Assembly (NCBI RefSeq): GCF_013620795.1
Contig: NZ_LGLW01000003.1
Location: 310,001 to 374,000, forward strand
DNA length: 64,000 nt
DNA from: Pseudomonas sp. Q2-TVG4-2
GTDB taxonomy: Bacteria; Pseudomonadota; Gammaproteobacteria; Pseudomonadales; Pseudomonadaceae
Direction of reading: 5' to 3'
The notes below the pieces were generated by a model. It did not search any database. It was given only the letters and a program-made list of their open reading frames with translations, and was not told the origin of the DNA. Shown here in pieces: positions 48,837 through 61,330 of the stretch (position 1 is the first letter of the stretch; the number at the start of each line of letters is the position of its first letter). A program made the translations under genes and the position numbers.

Positions 48837-50150
48837 TCAGATCTTGATCTCGACGTAGGCCTCGTCGCGTATCTGGCGCAGCCAGGCTTGCAGCTCTTCT
48901 TCGTACTTGCGGTTGCGAAGCAGCGTTTGCGCCTGCTGCTCGCGGAACTCTTCGCTGGCATCGGTGGCGCGGCGCCCAAGCACTTCGAGGATATGCCAGC
49001 CGTACGGGGTCTTGAAGGCTTCGGACAGTTGGCCATTGGGGGTGTTGGCCATGACTTCGCGGAACTCCGGTACCAGCGAGCTTGGGTCGATCCAATTCAG
49101 GTCACCGCCGTTGAGGGCCGAACCCGGATCCTCGGAGAAGTTCTTCGCTAGGTCGGCGAAGCTCTCGCCTGCGAGAATCCGGTCGCGCAATCGCTGAATC
49201 AGGCGGCGGCTTTCTTCTTCGCTGCGGATCTGGCTCGGCTTGATCAGAATATGGCGAACATGAACCTCGTCGCGAACCTGAGTGTCGCCGCCGCGCTTGT
49301 CCAGCACCTTGAGCAGGATGAAGCCCGGCGGAGTGCGAACGGGCTGGGTGAAATCCCCGACGTTCATGGTGCTGACCTCGGTGTCAAACGGCGGTGGCAG
49401 CTGAGCGGCCTTGCGCCAGCCCATGTCGCCGCCTTCCAGTGCGTTCTCGCTGGCCGAGCGCGACACTGCCAGCTTGGCGAAGTCCGCGCCTTGCTGCAGT
49501 TGTTCGTAGGTATCCCGGGCAGTTTCCTCGGCCGCCTGGATGGTCGCCGAATCGGCTGATTCGGGCACCGGAATTAAAATGTTGGCCAACCGGTATTCTT
49601 CGGAAAGCTGCAGCTTGCCCAGGTCGGAAGCGAGGAAGTTCTCAACCTCCTGATTCGATACCTGAACGCGCTCGGCGATGCGGCGTTGACGCACGCGGCT
49701 GATGATCATCTCCCGGCGTATCTGCTCGCGTGCAGTTTCCAGGCTCAGCCCGTCGCGCTCCAGGGCGGCGCGGAACTGCTCAAGGCTCATGTTATTGCGT
49801 TGGGCGATGGTGGCCATCGCCTGGTTGAGCTCCTCGTCCGAGATGCGGATGCCTGAGCGTTCACCGATCTGCAGCTGCAGGTTCTCGGTGATCAGGCGCT
49901 CAAGCACCTGCTGCTGCATCACGTCTCGTGGCGGCATTTCGGCGCCGCGTTTCTCAATGGTCTGCTCGACTTCGCGGAGGCGCTGGTCCAGCTGGCTCTG
50001 CATGATGACATCGTTATCGACGATCGCGACGATGCGGTCGAGCGGACGCACCTCAGCAGCGACCGAGGTGACGACAGTGGCGTTGCCTAACAGGAGCGCG
50101 CCCACAAGCAGCGGACGCAGGTAATCAGAAAGCTTGATCTTCACGTTCAC
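48837..50150 (-). CDS. surA: Periplasmic chaperone and peptidyl-prolyl isomerase SurA
   Basis: SurA escorts outer-membrane proteins such as LptD through the periplasm. The protein has a signal peptide ([21 protein letters not shown]), a SurA N-terminal chaperone domain, and two parvulin domains ([14 protein letters not shown]...[35 protein letters not shown]...[15 protein letters not shown]). There is no good ATG; GTG 50150 (AAGG five bases upstream) or GTG 50144 are the candidates. The start lies inside the end of lptD, coupling client and chaperone. Confidence 0.94.
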   Translation of the reverse strand: MNVKIKLSDYLRPLLVGALLLGNATVVTSVAAEVRPLDRIVAIVDNDVIMQSQLDQRLREVEQTIEKRGAEMPPRDVMQQQVLERLITENLQLQIGERSGIRISDEELNQAMATIAQRNNMSLEQFRAALERDGLSLETAREQIRREMIISRVRQRRIAERVQVSNQEVENFLASDLGKLQLSEEYRLANILIPVPESADSATIQAAEETARDTYEQLQQGADFAKLAVSRSASENALEGGDMGWRKAAQLPPPFDTEVSTMNVGDFTQPVRTPPGFILLKVLDKRGGDTQVRDEVHVRHILIKPSQIRSEEESRRLIQRLRDRILAGESFADLAKNFSEDPGSALNGGDLNWIDPSSLVPEFREVMANTPNGQLSEAFKTPYGWHILEVLGRRATDASEEFREQQAQTLLRNRKYEEELQAWLRQIRDEAYVEIKI

Positions 50151-52881
50151 GGTAACCTTGTATGCCTTCGTCGAGGAATGTCTCGGTCGTGCTGCCGAAC
50201 ACGCCGCCGAGTCCCTTGAGGACGATTTGCAGGAAGATGCCATTGTCGGGCTCGTCGTTCTGCGATGGGTTGAGACTGGTTTCGTCGTAGTCGATCCAGT
50301 AGCGGTTGATCAGCCGCAGCTTCCAGCAGCAATTGTCGTACTCGAAGCCGCCGAAGGCTTCCAGCGTACGGTTGCGGCTGTAGTCATGCTGCCAGCGCGC
50401 GATCACACTCCACTGAGGCACGATTGGCCAGATGGTGGAGATATCGTGCTGGTTGATCTTGTAGTAGTCCTCGATGAATTCCGGCGAGCCCGGTGTGCCG
50501 TAGTCGCCACCAAAGGTCCATTGTCCGGTCGCCTGGTCGAAGCGCACCGTGTCATTGCGATAGCGATAGCCGACGTTGACGATCTTTCTCGGGTTATCGG
50601 TCGGCTGGTAGTGGAACATGGCGCTACCGGAGCGGGTGCGGCCTTCATCCGGATCCCAATTGAAGGTCGAGGTGAAATGCCAGTCGCGGTTGTAGCGATA
50701 CATGTATTCAAGCGCATACGGCGATACGTCCGAAGTCGAGCCTGGACGGCCTTCAAGATTCGGCAACTGCACTTCGCGATCGCGAAAGTAGTAGGTCTGG
50801 CCGAGGCTGAAGCGCTGACGCTCCAGACCGTTCGGTTCGATCCAGCGATTGGTCACGCCCAGCGAAACCTGATTGGCGTCTCCGATGCGATCTTTACCTG
50901 AGAAGCGATTTTCGCGCCACAGCGAGGAATAGCTGAAGGTGTTTTCACCGGTATCGAATACCGGGATATCGTCCTGATCCTCTTCCGGCACGTAGAGATA
51001 GAACAGACGCGGCTCGAGCGTCTGACGGTAATCCTTGCCGAACCATTGGGTGTCGCGATCGAAATACAGGCCGCTATCGACACTGAAGATTGGCACGCTG
51101 CGGTCTGGTGAGTCGTTGAAATCGGTCACCTGGGCGCGGCCGGTATTGTCCAGATTCAGGTCGTACTTGGTGTAAGCATACTTCAGCGATGGTTTGACGA
51201 AGCCCCAGCTGGAATTCACGGGCAGGCTTACGCCCGGCTCCAGATGAAGGCGCTCGCCTTCGGCGCGGGTCAGGCCGCTCAAACGGTCGTCGTACCAGCG
51301 CTCAGGGTTGCCGTCTTCGTTGATGAAGTTTCCCTCCCGTAAACTGCGCTGGAAGCTGACGAACTCGGTGTTGTACGCAAATCGAAAACCGCCCGGCTGG
51401 AACGGCAGCGCGCCGTTGAGTGTTAGCTGCGGCAGGCGCTCGTACGGTGTGATGTCTGCAATCGTGGCTCGTTCGTAGGCGTGCACGTTGAGTCGCGCGG
51501 TATAGCTCTCTGCGCGATAGGTGAGAGTGCCGCGTTGATCGAGGTGATCGGGCTGGTCGATGCCCAGGTTGGTATCCAGATCCTGGAAGTAGTACGGGTC
51601 GCTAATATCTGTGTAATCGGCTTCGGCCAGCCAGCGGCTGTCCAGACCGGTGCGATGCTGCCAGCTGTACATCCAGCGTTGGTCCTCGTACTCGGACTGC
51701 AGCTCGCGATCATCGTTGCTGTCGTTCAGGTAGGCCCCGCCGAACTGGCCTTCGCTACGGCGGGTCAGGTAGCGGAACTGGCCTTCCATCAGCAGGCCGC
51801 GGTCGGTCATGTAGTTCGGGTAGAGCGTGGCGTCGAAATTCGGCGCCAGGTTGAAATAGTACGGGGTGACCAACGACAGCCCGGTATCGCTCGAGGAGCT
51901 GATGCTGGGCGCGAGGAAGCCAGATTGGCGGCGATCATCGATCGGGAAGTGGATATACGGCGTGTAGAACACCGGGACGCCCTTGACCCGAAGCGTCACG
52001 TTGGTCGCCGAGCCAAAACCGGTCGCTGGGTTCAGGGTGACGTTGTTGCCTTGCAGATACCAGTCGTTGTCGCCTGGCTCGCAGCGCGTGTACGTCCCGT
52101 CCTTGAGACGGATGATGGCGTCGTCGGTGCGCTTGGCATACAGCGCGCTGCCGCGGATTTTGCCTTCGTGAACCACGTATTCGGCGTTATCGACCTGAGC
52201 TTCACCGGTATCGAGGAAGATCTCGGCGCGGTCGCCAACCATCAGGGCGCTGCGGTCACGCAGGCGAACATTGCCTTTTAGCTCGCCGCGGTTTTCCAAC
52301 TGATGAAGACTGGCTTCATCGGCTTCGGCCTGGATGCTTCCCTGGCGCAGTACGACGTCACCCGCCAGCGTCGCAATTTCCTGTTGCTGTTCGTAGCGCG
52401 TGGCTTTCGCCGAGACATAGGTCGGCGCGTCGCTCATCGGAGTATCGTCGAACTGACCGGGGCGGCTCGGTTCAACATAGGTACCGGCGCAATAAGGACC
52501 TGTTTCGGCCAGCTGCGCATTGGTCAGCTGATCACGCGGCACCCAGTCCAGGTGGCTGTAGTCGGCACTGCGTGATGCCAGCGCGCGGCCCTTGCTTTCG
52601 GTCACCAGCTTGGTGGTGGCTGCCTGGCGTTCGGCCTTGCTAGCGCGCGGCTGTGCCGCGCCGGTGTTACCACTTGCGGCACTGCCGGGGTGTACGGGGC
52701 GGGGTGGTAGGTCGGGACTCGCGGCGTCGGCTGCGCAGCTCCAGCCGCCACCAGCACCAGGCTGACAGGCGAACTGTTCGGCTGCGATCACAAGCGGAGT
52801 CGCTACAGGTTGCAATGCGAGCAAACCGCCAGTAACCAGTAGGGGGAATTTTTTACGAAAAGCGGGATATTTGACTGCCAT
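50125..52881 (-). CDS. lptD: LPS-assembly protein LptD
   Basis: LptD with LptE inserts lipopolysaccharide into the outer leaflet of the outer membrane. The 918-residue protein has a signal peptide, an extended N-terminal region typical of pseudomonads, an OstA-like periplasmic domain ([20 protein letters not shown]) and a large C-terminal beta barrel. Cysteines for the inter-domain disulfides are visible, including the C-terminal Cys-Cys in YDNCCWKLR. It diverges from amgK across 131 bases and overlaps surA. Confidence 0.96.
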   Translation of the reverse strand: MAVKYPAFRKKFPLLVTGGLLALQPVATPLVIAAEQFACQPGAGGGWSCAADAASPDLPPRPVHPGSAASGNTGAAQPRASKAERQAATTKLVTESKGRALASRSADYSHLDWVPRDQLTNAQLAETGPYCAGTYVEPSRPGQFDDTPMSDAPTYVSAKATRYEQQQEIATLAGDVVLRQGSIQAEADEASLHQLENRGELKGNVRLRDRSALMVGDRAEIFLDTGEAQVDNAEYVVHEGKIRGSALYAKRTDDAIIRLKDGTYTRCEPGDNDWYLQGNNVTLNPATGFGSATNVTLRVKGVPVFYTPYIHFPIDDRRQSGFLAPSISSSSDTGLSLVTPYYFNLAPNFDATLYPNYMTDRGLLMEGQFRYLTRRSEGQFGGAYLNDSNDDRELQSEYEDQRWMYSWQHRTGLDSRWLAEADYTDISDPYYFQDLDTNLGIDQPDHLDQRGTLTYRAESYTARLNVHAYERATIADITPYERLPQLTLNGALPFQPGGFRFAYNTEFVSFQRSLREGNFINEDGNPERWYDDRLSGLTRAEGERLHLEPGVSLPVNSSWGFVKPSLKYAYTKYDLNLDNTGRAQVTDFNDSPDRSVPIFSVDSGLYFDRDTQWFGKDYRQTLEPRLFYLYVPEEDQDDIPVFDTGENTFSYSSLWRENRFSGKDRIGDANQVSLGVTNRWIEPNGLERQRFSLGQTYYFRDREVQLPNLEGRPGSTSDVSPYALEYMYRYNRDWHFTSTFNWDPDEGRTRSGSAMFHYQPTDNPRKIVNVGYRYRNDTVRFDQATGQWTFGGDYGTPGSPEFIEDYYKINQHDISTIWPIVPQWSVIARWQHDYSRNRTLEAFGGFEYDNCCWKLRLINRYWIDYDETSLNPSQNDEPDNGIFLQIVLKGLGGVFGSTTETFLDEGIQGYREREDQAF

Positions 52882-53012
52882 CTTGTTTTTGGGGTCCGTG
52901 CTTGCGGCGAGCCATCGGCCGGGCTGGGCCGCACGCCTCTCGATGGGCTGAAAAAGATGCTGGATAATAAAGCATGACCCGTCTATCGGCTAGCGCCGCG
53001 GAGAGCACTGAT

Positions 53013-54703
<1,691 letters not shown>

Positions 54704-55474
54704 ATGTTCTGGCCCATTACGCTGTTGGGGGCGCTGATCGGCTGGCTGATCGCGAGTATTCCGGGGGCCCTGCTTGGCGCAATGCTCGGGCAGGTGCTCG
54801 ACCGTCGCTTCGGGCTCAACTCCTGGGCCAGGCTGCGCGAGCGCATGGGCGTCGGAAGGGCCGTGATGCAGGGCGACGAGCTGCTGTTTTTTCTGCTGGG
54901 GCGCCTTGCTAAGAGCAGCGGGCGAATCAGCGAGGCGCATATCCAGGCCGCGCGCAGAGAGATGCAGCGGCTGCAGCTGGATCCGACCGCTCAGCGCACC
55001 GCCATCGATGCCTTCTACCGGGGGAAATCCAGCGGCGATGGCCTTCGCGACCCGGTACAGCGCCTGCAAGGGCGACCCGGCGAGGCCAAGACAGTGCTTC
55101 AGGCGTGTTGGCGCATGGCTCGGGCGCAGGGGCAGATCGACGCGCGCGAACACGAGCTGGTGATGCTCTGGGGCAAGTGGATGGGCTGGGACTCGGCGGC
55201 CATCGCGGCGCTGGACCCGAGCGGCGGGCGCCGCCAAGGCGCACCGAGCAATCTCGGTGGTGCCTATGAGCAGGCCTTGCGGCTGCTCGGCGTGCGCGCC
55301 GACAGCGAGCCTCAAGCGATCAAGCGAGCGTACCGGAGGTTGCTCAGCAAGCATCACCCGGACAAGCAGGCCGGTGCTGGCGCAACGGCACAGCAGGTTC
55401 GCGAAGCGACTGAGCGAACCCGTGAGCTGCACAATGCCTATGTCCTGATCCGCGAGCGTCGAGGATTTCGCTAG
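54704..55474 (+). CDS. djlA: DjlA-type membrane co-chaperone (J-domain protein)
   Basis: A 256-residue DnaK co-chaperone. An N-terminal membrane helix (LLGALIGWLIASIPGALLGAMLG, about 6-28) is followed by a TerB-like helical domain and a C-terminal J domain with the HPD tripeptide (LLSKHHPDKQ). This is the DjlA plan, placing the J domain in the cytoplasm next to the membrane. The ATG directly follows the murU stop. Confidence 0.92.
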   Translation: MFWPITLLGALIGWLIASIPGALLGAMLGQVLDRRFGLNSWARLRERMGVGRAVMQGDELLFFLLGRLAKSSGRISEAHIQAARREMQRLQLDPTAQRTAIDAFYRGKSSGDGLRDPVQRLQGRPGEAKTVLQACWRMARAQGQIDAREHELVMLWGKWMGWDSAAIAALDPSGGRRQGAPSNLGGAYEQALRLLGVRADSEPQAIKRAYRRLLSKHHPDKQAGAGATAQQVREATERTRELHNAYVLIRERRGFR

Positions 55475-55505
55475 CGCCGCTGAGGCTGCGTGACGCTCCG
55501 ATCCG

Positions 55506-56525
55506 CTACGTCTGATTGTCCAGCCAGCCGCGGATCCGGCGCAGTAGCTGTTCCTGGTCGGCCTGGCTATCGCCGGTCTGGGGTGGCAATCCCACCTGAC
55601 GATAGGCTGGGTGCTGGATCCTGCGACTTGCCTTCAGTCGCTCGCGGGCCGCCGTCGGATCGCCGCGTCCGTTCTTGTAGTAGAAATCGGCAGTGGCCAG
55701 CTTCAGCGTCGGGATTAGCTGCACCAACGGTTCGTCTTGTCCTTCCGGCTGGCGCGGCTGAATCACCCCCAGGTGTCTGACATCGCTCGGTGCCACGTGC
55801 TGAAGATACCGCGCTGCCCAGTAGCCGCCGGTGCCTTGCCCAAGTAGGACGATAGCTGCCGGTTGCTTGCTGCGAGCAAACGACAGCGCCGCCTCGATGC
55901 GCTCGGTAATCTGATCGGCATGCGGTGCAGCTGGAGCGACAGTTTCCTCCGTTTTGGTATCGTCACTAACCAGTTCGCTTGGTATCGCTGCGGTTTCTTC
56001 AGGCAGGTAGCCTGCCTCGCTTGGCACCGGATTTTCGGCAACCTGTTCGGTCTCCGCTGCGGGGTCTTCGACCGGCGGCTCAGCTGCGCCTTCTGAGGTG
56101 TTCGCGACCGCTGGAAGCGCAGGGCCGGGCGAATCCGGCAGGCTCAGGCTTAGCGTATGCCAACCGTGGTCGGGTAGGCCGCGGCGCAGCGGGCCGATGC
56201 CGCGCGGCCAGTCGGCGCTTTCTCCCTCGCCGGGTAGCAGGATGATCACGCCTCTGGGTTCGCCGACATTGGCGGGGCGCCAGAGCGCAGCGAAATCGTC
56301 GGTGCCTGCTTTGAGGCTGACGACCTCCTTATCGGGAAGTTGGCGCAGGAGGTCGGAGGTCATGATATCGCTGCGCGATCGCAACGGCGGGCGTTGGGTC
56401 GAAGCGGATGCTGGGGCTGCTCCCGCGTCTGCTGTAGAGGAGGCAGTCTCGGCATCGCTGGCGGTCGCCATCGTGATCAACGACAACAGTGCGAGCAACC
56501 TAAACGGGTCAAGCAAACGAGGCAT
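55506..56525 (-). CDS. DUF3530 family alpha/beta-hydrolase-like protein
   Basis: A 339-residue exported protein: a signal peptide (LLALLSLITMATASDA) precedes a domain with the alpha/beta hydrolase layout (GVIILLPGEGESADWPRGIGPLRRGLPDHGWHT in three parts) and a Glu/Pro/Thr-rich insert at about 150-190. At the nucleophile elbow it has GQGTG instead of GxSxG, so the usual catalytic Ser is missing. It converges with djlA and is not linked to gabT. The function is unknown. Confidence 0.85.
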   Translation of the reverse strand: MPRLLDPFRLLALLSLITMATASDAETASSTADAGAAPASASTQRPPLRSRSDIMTSDLLRQLPDKEVVSLKAGTDDFAALWRPANVGEPRGVIILLPGEGESADWPRGIGPLRRGLPDHGWHTLSLSLPDSPGPALPAVANTSEGAAEPPVEDPAAETEQVAENPVPSEAGYLPEETAAIPSELVSDDTKTEETVAPAAPHADQITERIEAALSFARSKQPAAIVLLGQGTGGYWAARYLQHVAPSDVRHLGVIQPRQPEGQDEPLVQLIPTLKLATADFYYKNGRGDPTAARERLKASRRIQHPAYRQVGLPPQTGDSQADQEQLLRRIRGWLDNQT

Positions 56526-56658
56526 TTATGTCTCCCTGGTTATCTACCGCAACTGAAGTGGCGTCGTTGTCTGCGGGAAGATGCCATCAGCCGATCTCGC
56601 CATGCCGCAAATACGTGAGGCCTATTTGTCGAAGATTATCGCCAGATGATTGTATGAC

Positions 56659-56682
56659 GATCAGCGCTGTATCAGCGCGATC
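56659..56682. promoter_or_regulatory. Imperfect palindrome upstream of gabT
   Basis: GATC-A-GCGC (56659-56667) and GCGC-GATC (56675-56682) form an imperfect inverted repeat around TGTATCA; read otherwise, ATCAGCGC occurs twice 11 bases apart. It sits about 230 bases before gabT in a 386-base gap that otherwise holds nothing recognised. It could be an operator. Confidence 0.35.
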
Positions 56683-56911
56683 TCCAACCGGTTATGCGGA
56701 ACCTCCCTGGCCAGCTGCGCGCAATCAGTACAGCCAATGCATGCCGAGAAAGCGTGATCGAAGATGAAGTTGGGCGTGCAATATAGCGAACAGCGTTCTA
56801 CTGTAATCCGAACGCCCGGATGGCTCGGCAGTCGATCATCGTATGCTGCCTCGCTTGTTTCCTGGCGCTTATTCCGACCCGTGCCGACGATGAGCGGCTA
56901 CTGAGGAGCTT

Positions 56912-58192
56912 ATGAGCAAGACCAACGAATCCCTGATGCAACGCCGTGTCGCCGCTGTACCGCGCGGTGTCGGCCAGATCCATCCGATTTTTGCCGATCA
57001 CGCAAAGAACAGCAGCGTGGTCGACGTCGAAGGTCGCGAGTTCATCGATTTCGCCGGCGGCATCGCTGTGCTGAATACTGGCCACCTGCATCCGAAGATT
57101 ATCAAGGCGGTGGAACACCAGTTGCACAAGCTGAGCCACACCTGCTTCCAGGTGCTGGCCTACGAGCCCTATGTCGAACTGTGCGAGAAGATCAACGCGC
57201 GCGTGCCGGGCGATTTCGCCAAGAAGACGCTGCTGGTCACGACCGGCTCCGAGGCGGTGGAAAACGCCGTGAAGATCGCCCGCGCCGCCACCGGTCGCGC
57301 CGGGGTGATCGCCTTCACCGGCGCCTATCACGGCCGCACGATGATGACGCTCGGCCTGACCGGTAAGGTCGCGCCCTATTCGTCGGGCATGGGGCTAATG
57401 CCAGGCGGCATCTTCCGCGCGCTGTACCCGTGCGCCATCCATGGCGTCAGCGTCGACGAGTCGATCGCCAGCATCGAACGCATCTTCAAGAACGACGCCG
57501 AGCCGCGCGACATCGCTGCGATCATCATTGAGCCGGTGCAGGGCGAGGGCGGCTTCTACGTCGCACCGAAGGAGTTCATGGTCCGCCTGCGCGCGCTGTG
57601 CGATCAGCACGGCATCCTGCTGATCGCCGACGAAGTGCAGACCGGCGCCGGGCGCACCGGCACCTTCTTCGCCATGGAGCAGATGGGTGCGGTAGCCGAC
57701 CTGACCACCTTCGCCAAGTCAGTTGGCGGCGGCTTCCCGATTGCTGGCGTCTGCGGCAAGGCCGAGCTGATGGACGCCATCGCCCCGGGCGGGCTGGGCG
57801 GCACCTACGCTGGCAACCCGCTTTCCTGCGCGGCGGCGCTGGCCGTAATGGATATCTTCGAGGAAGAGAAACTGCTTGATCGTTGCAAGGCGGTGGCAGA
57901 AAAGCTGACCGCTGGGCTCAAAGCCATCCAGACGGGGCACAAGGAAATCGGCGAGGTGCGTGGGCTCGGCGCGATGATCGCCATCGAGCTGTTCGAGGAC
58001 GGCGACCATGCGCGACCGGCCGCCGCGCTCACCACTCAGATTGTCGCAAAGGCACGGGATAAGGGGCTGATCCTGCTGTCCTGTGGGACCTATTACAACG
58101 TACTGCGCGTGCTGGTGCCGCTGACGGCAGAGGACGAGTTGCTCGAGCGCGGTCTAGCGATTATTGCCGAGTGCTTCGATGAGCTGACCTAA
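56912..58192 (+). CDS. gabT: 4-aminobutyrate aminotransferase GabT
   Basis: A 426-residue class III PLP transaminase that moves the amino group of GABA (and often 5-aminovalerate) to 2-oxoglutarate. Motifs: TTGSEAVENAVKIARA for PLP phosphate, AYHGRTMMTLGLTG, LIADEVQTGAGRTG with the PLP-binding Asp, and the Schiff-base Lys in TFAKSVGGGFP. Ribosome site GAGGAG precedes ATG 56912. No gabD or transporter gene is beside it. Confidence 0.93.
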   Translation: MSKTNESLMQRRVAAVPRGVGQIHPIFADHAKNSSVVDVEGREFIDFAGGIAVLNTGHLHPKIIKAVEHQLHKLSHTCFQVLAYEPYVELCEKINARVPGDFAKKTLLVTTGSEAVENAVKIARAATGRAGVIAFTGAYHGRTMMTLGLTGKVAPYSSGMGLMPGGIFRALYPCAIHGVSVDESIASIERIFKNDAEPRDIAAIIIEPVQGEGGFYVAPKEFMVRLRALCDQHGILLIADEVQTGAGRTGTFFAMEQMGAVADLTTFAKSVGGGFPIAGVCGKAELMDAIAPGGLGGTYAGNPLSCAAALAVMDIFEEEKLLDRCKAVAEKLTAGLKAIQTGHKEIGEVRGLGAMIAIELFEDGDHARPAAALTTQIVAKARDKGLILLSCGTYYNVLRVLVPLTAEDELLERGLAIIAECFDELT

Positions 58193-58202
58193 TCGCCCCG
58201 GT

Positions 58203-58232
58203 GCGCCTGCATCCGCAGCGGATGTCAGGCGC
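58203..58232 (+). terminator. Hairpin after gabT
   Basis: GCGCCTG-CATCC (58203-58214) pairs with GGATG-T-CAGGCGC (58220-58232), a 12-bp stem with one bulged T. It starts 10 bases after the gabT stop, without a clear T run; a possible -10 box for rpe, TACAAT, follows at 58254-58259. Confidence 0.55.
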
Positions 58233-58291
58233 GCCGCAACCCTGGCCCTCGGGTACAATGCGCGGCATTCCGCCGTGCTACCGAGGTCGTC

Positions 58292-58966
58292 ATGCAGCCG
58301 TTCGCCATCGCTCCCTCCATCCTCTCCGCCAATTTCGCCCGCCTGGGTGAGGAAGTGGACAACGTGCTCGCCGCCGGCGCAGACATCGTCCATTTCGACG
58401 TCATGGACAATCACTATGTCCCTAACCTGACCATCGGGCCGATGGTCTGCTCGGCGCTGCGCAAGCACGGCGTCACCGCGCCCATCGATGTGCATCTGAT
58501 GGTCAAGCCGGTAGATCGTATGATCGGCGATTTCCTCGAAGCCGGCGCCAGCTACATCACCTTTCACCCGGAAGCCTCCGAGCACATCGACCGCTCGCTG
58601 CAGTTGATCAAGGACGGCGGCGCCAAGGCTGGCCTGGTGTTCAATCCGGCAACACCGCTGGAGGTGCTCAAGTACGTCATGGATAAGGTCGACATGGTGC
58701 TACTGATGAGCGTCAACCCTGGCTTCGGCGGGCAGAAGTTCATCCCCAATACCTTGGACAAGCTGCGCGAAGCGCGTGCGCTGATCGATGCCAGCGGTCG
58801 CGATATCCGCCTGGAGATCGACGGTGGGGTCAATCCGAAGAATATCCGCGAGATCGCCGCGGCTGGCGCCGATACCTTCGTGGCCGGCTCGGCCATTTTC
58901 AATCAGCCGGACTACAAGGCCGTGATCGACCAGATGCGTGCCGAACTGGCGCTGGCCCGCTCATGA
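58292..58966 (+). CDS. rpe: Ribulose-phosphate 3-epimerase Rpe
   Basis: Rpe interconverts ribulose-5-phosphate and xylulose-5-phosphate in the pentose phosphate pathway. The 224-residue TIM barrel has [49 protein letters not shown] and [11 protein letters not shown] with the catalytic Asp and metal-binding His residues. It overlaps gph as ATGA. Confidence 0.97.
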   Translation: MQPFAIAPSILSANFARLGEEVDNVLAAGADIVHFDVMDNHYVPNLTIGPMVCSALRKHGVTAPIDVHLMVKPVDRMIGDFLEAGASYITFHPEASEHIDRSLQLIKDGGAKAGLVFNPATPLEVLKYVMDKVDMVLLMSVNPGFGGQKFIPNTLDKLREARALIDASGRDIRLEIDGGVNPKNIREIAAAGADTFVAGSAIFNQPDYKAVIDQMRAELALARS

Positions 58967-59664
58967 CTTACCTGGAGCAGCTCTTCGACGGCAAGCTGCC
59001 GCGGCTGGTGATGTTCGACCTGGATGGCACCCTGATGGACTCGGTGCCGGACCTGGCCGCAGCGACGGACAAGATGCTGATGCTCCTCGGCCGCGAACCC
59101 GCCGGCGTCACCCAGGTGCGCGACTGGGTCGGCAATGGTTCAAAGGTGCTGGTGCGTCGCGCCCTGGCCGGTCAGTTGCAGCACGATGGCGTCGCTGACG
59201 ATCTGGCCGACGAGGCGCTGGCGCTGTTCATGCAGGCCTATTCCGGGGGACATGAGCTGACCACTGTCTACCCAGGTGTTCGTGAATGCCTGGATTGGCT
59301 GCGCGGGCGCGATGTAAAGCTGTCGATCATCACCAACAAGCCGGCGCAGTTCATCGAACCGCTGCTGGAAGAGAAAGGCCTCGCCGGGTATTTCCAGTGG
59401 CTGGTCGGTGGCGATACCTTGCCGCAGCAGAAGCCCGATCCGGCAGCGTTGTTGTGGGTTATGAGCCAGGCGGGCGTCGAATCCAATGCTTCGCTGTTCG
59501 TCGGTGACTCGCGCAGCGATGTGCGCGCGGCGAAGGCGGCGGGCGTTCCCTGCGTCGCGCTCAGCTACGGCTACAACCACGGCGAACCCATCGCCAATGA
59601 AAAGCCGGCACTGGTGCTGGATGACCTGCGCGAGCTGGTTGCTTCGGTTTCGGGGCTGCGCTAG
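58963..59664 (+). CDS. gph: Phosphoglycolate phosphatase Gph
   Basis: Gph dephosphorylates 2-phosphoglycolate formed during DNA repair. The 233-residue HAD hydrolase has motif [12 protein letters not shown], motif II SIITNKP, the Lys motif in QQKPDPAAL and motif [17 protein letters not shown]. It is translationally coupled to rpe, the common rpe-gph-trp order. Confidence 0.95.
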   Translation: MTYLEQLFDGKLPRLVMFDLDGTLMDSVPDLAAATDKMLMLLGREPAGVTQVRDWVGNGSKVLVRRALAGQLQHDGVADDLADEALALFMQAYSGGHELTTVYPGVRECLDWLRGRDVKLSIITNKPAQFIEPLLEEKGLAGYFQWLVGGDTLPQQKPDPAALLWVMSQAGVESNASLFVGDSRSDVRAAKAAGVPCVALSYGYNHGEPIANEKPALVLDDLRELVASVSGLR

Positions 59665-59705
59665 TGTGGCCTCTGTTCCGCACACCTGGCAGACGAGATC
59701 AGATC

Positions 59706-59774
59706 GTGGTGGTCACCCGCAAACAATGGATGAATGTCATCAAGGCCCTGGCCCGTTGGCGCTGGCGCGCCTGA
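59706..59774 (+). CDS. Possible trp leader peptide (attenuation)
   Basis: A short ORF 70 bases before trpE encodes 22 residues from GTG 59706 or 14 from ATG 59730. The 14-residue form reads MNVIKALARWRWRA, with Trp at positions 10 and 12; E. coli TrpL is also 14 residues with Trp at 10 and 11. A third Trp codon precedes the ATG. Attenuation of trpE is known in P. putida. The start codon is uncertain, since no strong ribosome site is seen. Confidence 0.6.
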   Translation: MVVTRKQWMNVIKALARWRWRA

Positions 59775-59782
59775 CATTTCCT

Positions 59783-59803
59783 GCCGGCTCAGCCGGTACG
59801 TTT
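59783..59803 (+). promoter_or_regulatory. Candidate attenuator hairpin before trpE
   Basis: GCCGGC (59783-59788) and GCCGGT (59792-59797) form a hairpin with loop TCA nine bases after the leader stop, followed by ACGTTT. The T run is weak. GCTGGC (59761-59766), overlapping the last Trp codon, could pair with the left arm. CCTC (59824-59827) could pair with the trpE ribosome site GAGG (59835-59838), so control at translation is also possible. Confidence 0.4.
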
Positions 59804-59843
59804 GCATTCGACCCAAGTAGCTCCCTCCGACCACGAGGCTGAT

Positions 59844-61328
59844 ATGACCCGCGAAGAATTCATGCGTTTGGCCGCCGAAGGCCACAACCGCATTCCCCTG
59901 TCGTTCGAAACCCTCGCCGACTTCGATACGCCGCTGACGCTGTATCTCAAACTCGCCGACGCCCCTAATTCCTACCTGCTCGAGTCTGTACAAGGCGGCG
60001 AGAAGTGGGGCCGCTATTCGATCATCGGCCTGCCGTGCCGCACCGTGCTGCGGGTGCAGGATCACCGCATCAGTATTACCACCGACGGGGTCGAGACCGA
60101 GGCCTGCCAGGTCGACGATCCGCTGGCCTTCGTCGAGGCTTTCCAGCAGCGCTACCGCGTGGCGCCGGTCGAAGGACTGCCGCGCTTCAACGGAGGGCTG
60201 GTGGGCTACTTCGGCTACGACAGCGTGCGCTATGTCGAACGCAAATTGGCGACCTGCCCCAACCCCGATCCGCTGGGCACGCCAGATATCCTGTTGATGG
60301 TCTCGGACGCCGTGGTGGTATTCGACAACCTTGCCGGCAAGCTGCACTGCATCGTTCTGGTCGATCCGTCGCAGCCGGACGCCTACGAGGCGGGGCAGGC
60401 GAAGCTTCAGGCGCTGCGCGAAAAACTGCGTCAGTCGATCACGCCGCGCCTTGGGTTGGACTTCGAAAGCGGCGGCGGTGCCGAACCGACCTTCCGCTCC
60501 AGCTTCAGTCGTGGGGACTACGAGCAGGCAGTCAACCGCATCAAGGACTACATCCTCGCCGGCGACTGCATGCAGGTGGTGATTTCCCAGCGCATGTCGA
60601 TCCCCTTCAAGGCCGCGCCGATCGATCTCTATCGCGCGCTGCGCTGCTTTAACCCGACGCCCTACATGTACTTCTTCAACTTCGGCGATTTCCACGTGGT
60701 GGGCTCGTCGCCGGAGGTGCTGGTGCGTGTCGAGGAAGGGCTGGTCACCGTCCGGCCCATCGCCGGTACGCGGCCACGGGGCGTTAGCGAGGAGGCGGAT
60801 CTGGCATTGGAGCAGGACCTGCTCAGCGACGCCAAGGAGCTCGCCGAACACCTGATGCTGATCGATTTGGGGCGCAACGATGTCGGCCGTGTGGCTGAGA
60901 ACGGCTCGGTGCGGCTCACCGAGAAGATGGTCATCGAGCGCTATTCCAACGTCATGCATATCGTGTCCAACGTCACCGGCCAATTGAAGGCGCCGTTGAC
61001 GGCGATGGATGCGCTACGTGCGATCCTGCCTGCGGGCACGCTTTCCGGCGCGCCGAAGATCCGCGCCATGGAAATCATCGACGAGCTGGAGCCCGTGAAG
61101 CGCGGCGTCTATGGCGGCGCGGTTGGCTATCTTGCCTGGAACGGAAACATGGATACGGCGATCGCCATCCGTACGGCGGTGATCAAGGACGGCGAGCTGC
61201 ACGTGCAGGCCGGCGCCGGCATCGTTGCCGACTCGCAGCCAGCGTTGGAGTGGGAAGAAACGCTGAACAAACGCCGCGCCATGTTCCGCGCGGTCGCTCT
61301 GGCCGAACGCGACCAGCAGGAGAACTGA
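59844..61328 (+). CDS. trpE: Anthranilate synthase component I TrpE
   Basis: TrpE makes anthranilate from chorismate with ammonia from TrpG. The 494-residue protein retains the Trp-feedback segment ([16 protein letters not shown]) and the chorismate site ([43 protein letters not shown]). The frame opens at 59802, but ATG 59844 has GAGG upstream and gives [10 protein letters not shown]. trpG starts only two bases after its stop. Confidence 0.97.
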   Translation: MTREEFMRLAAEGHNRIPLSFETLADFDTPLTLYLKLADAPNSYLLESVQGGEKWGRYSIIGLPCRTVLRVQDHRISITTDGVETEACQVDDPLAFVEAFQQRYRVAPVEGLPRFNGGLVGYFGYDSVRYVERKLATCPNPDPLGTPDILLMVSDAVVVFDNLAGKLHCIVLVDPSQPDAYEAGQAKLQALREKLRQSITPRLGLDFESGGGAEPTFRSSFSRGDYEQAVNRIKDYILAGDCMQVVISQRMSIPFKAAPIDLYRALRCFNPTPYMYFFNFGDFHVVGSSPEVLVRVEEGLVTVRPIAGTRPRGVSEEADLALEQDLLSDAKELAEHLMLIDLGRNDVGRVAENGSVRLTEKMVIERYSNVMHIVSNVTGQLKAPLTAMDALRAILPAGTLSGAPKIRAMEIIDELEPVKRGVYGGAVGYLAWNGNMDTAIAIRTAVIKDGELHVQAGAGIVADSQPALEWEETLNKRRAMFRAVALAERDQQEN

Positions 61329-61330
61329 TC

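Noticed and set aside
52974-53012. ATG 52974 as the start of amgK
   Set aside because: A probable -10 box lies five bases before it, so transcription would begin at or after this ATG; ATG 53013 has a ribosome site and fits the family.
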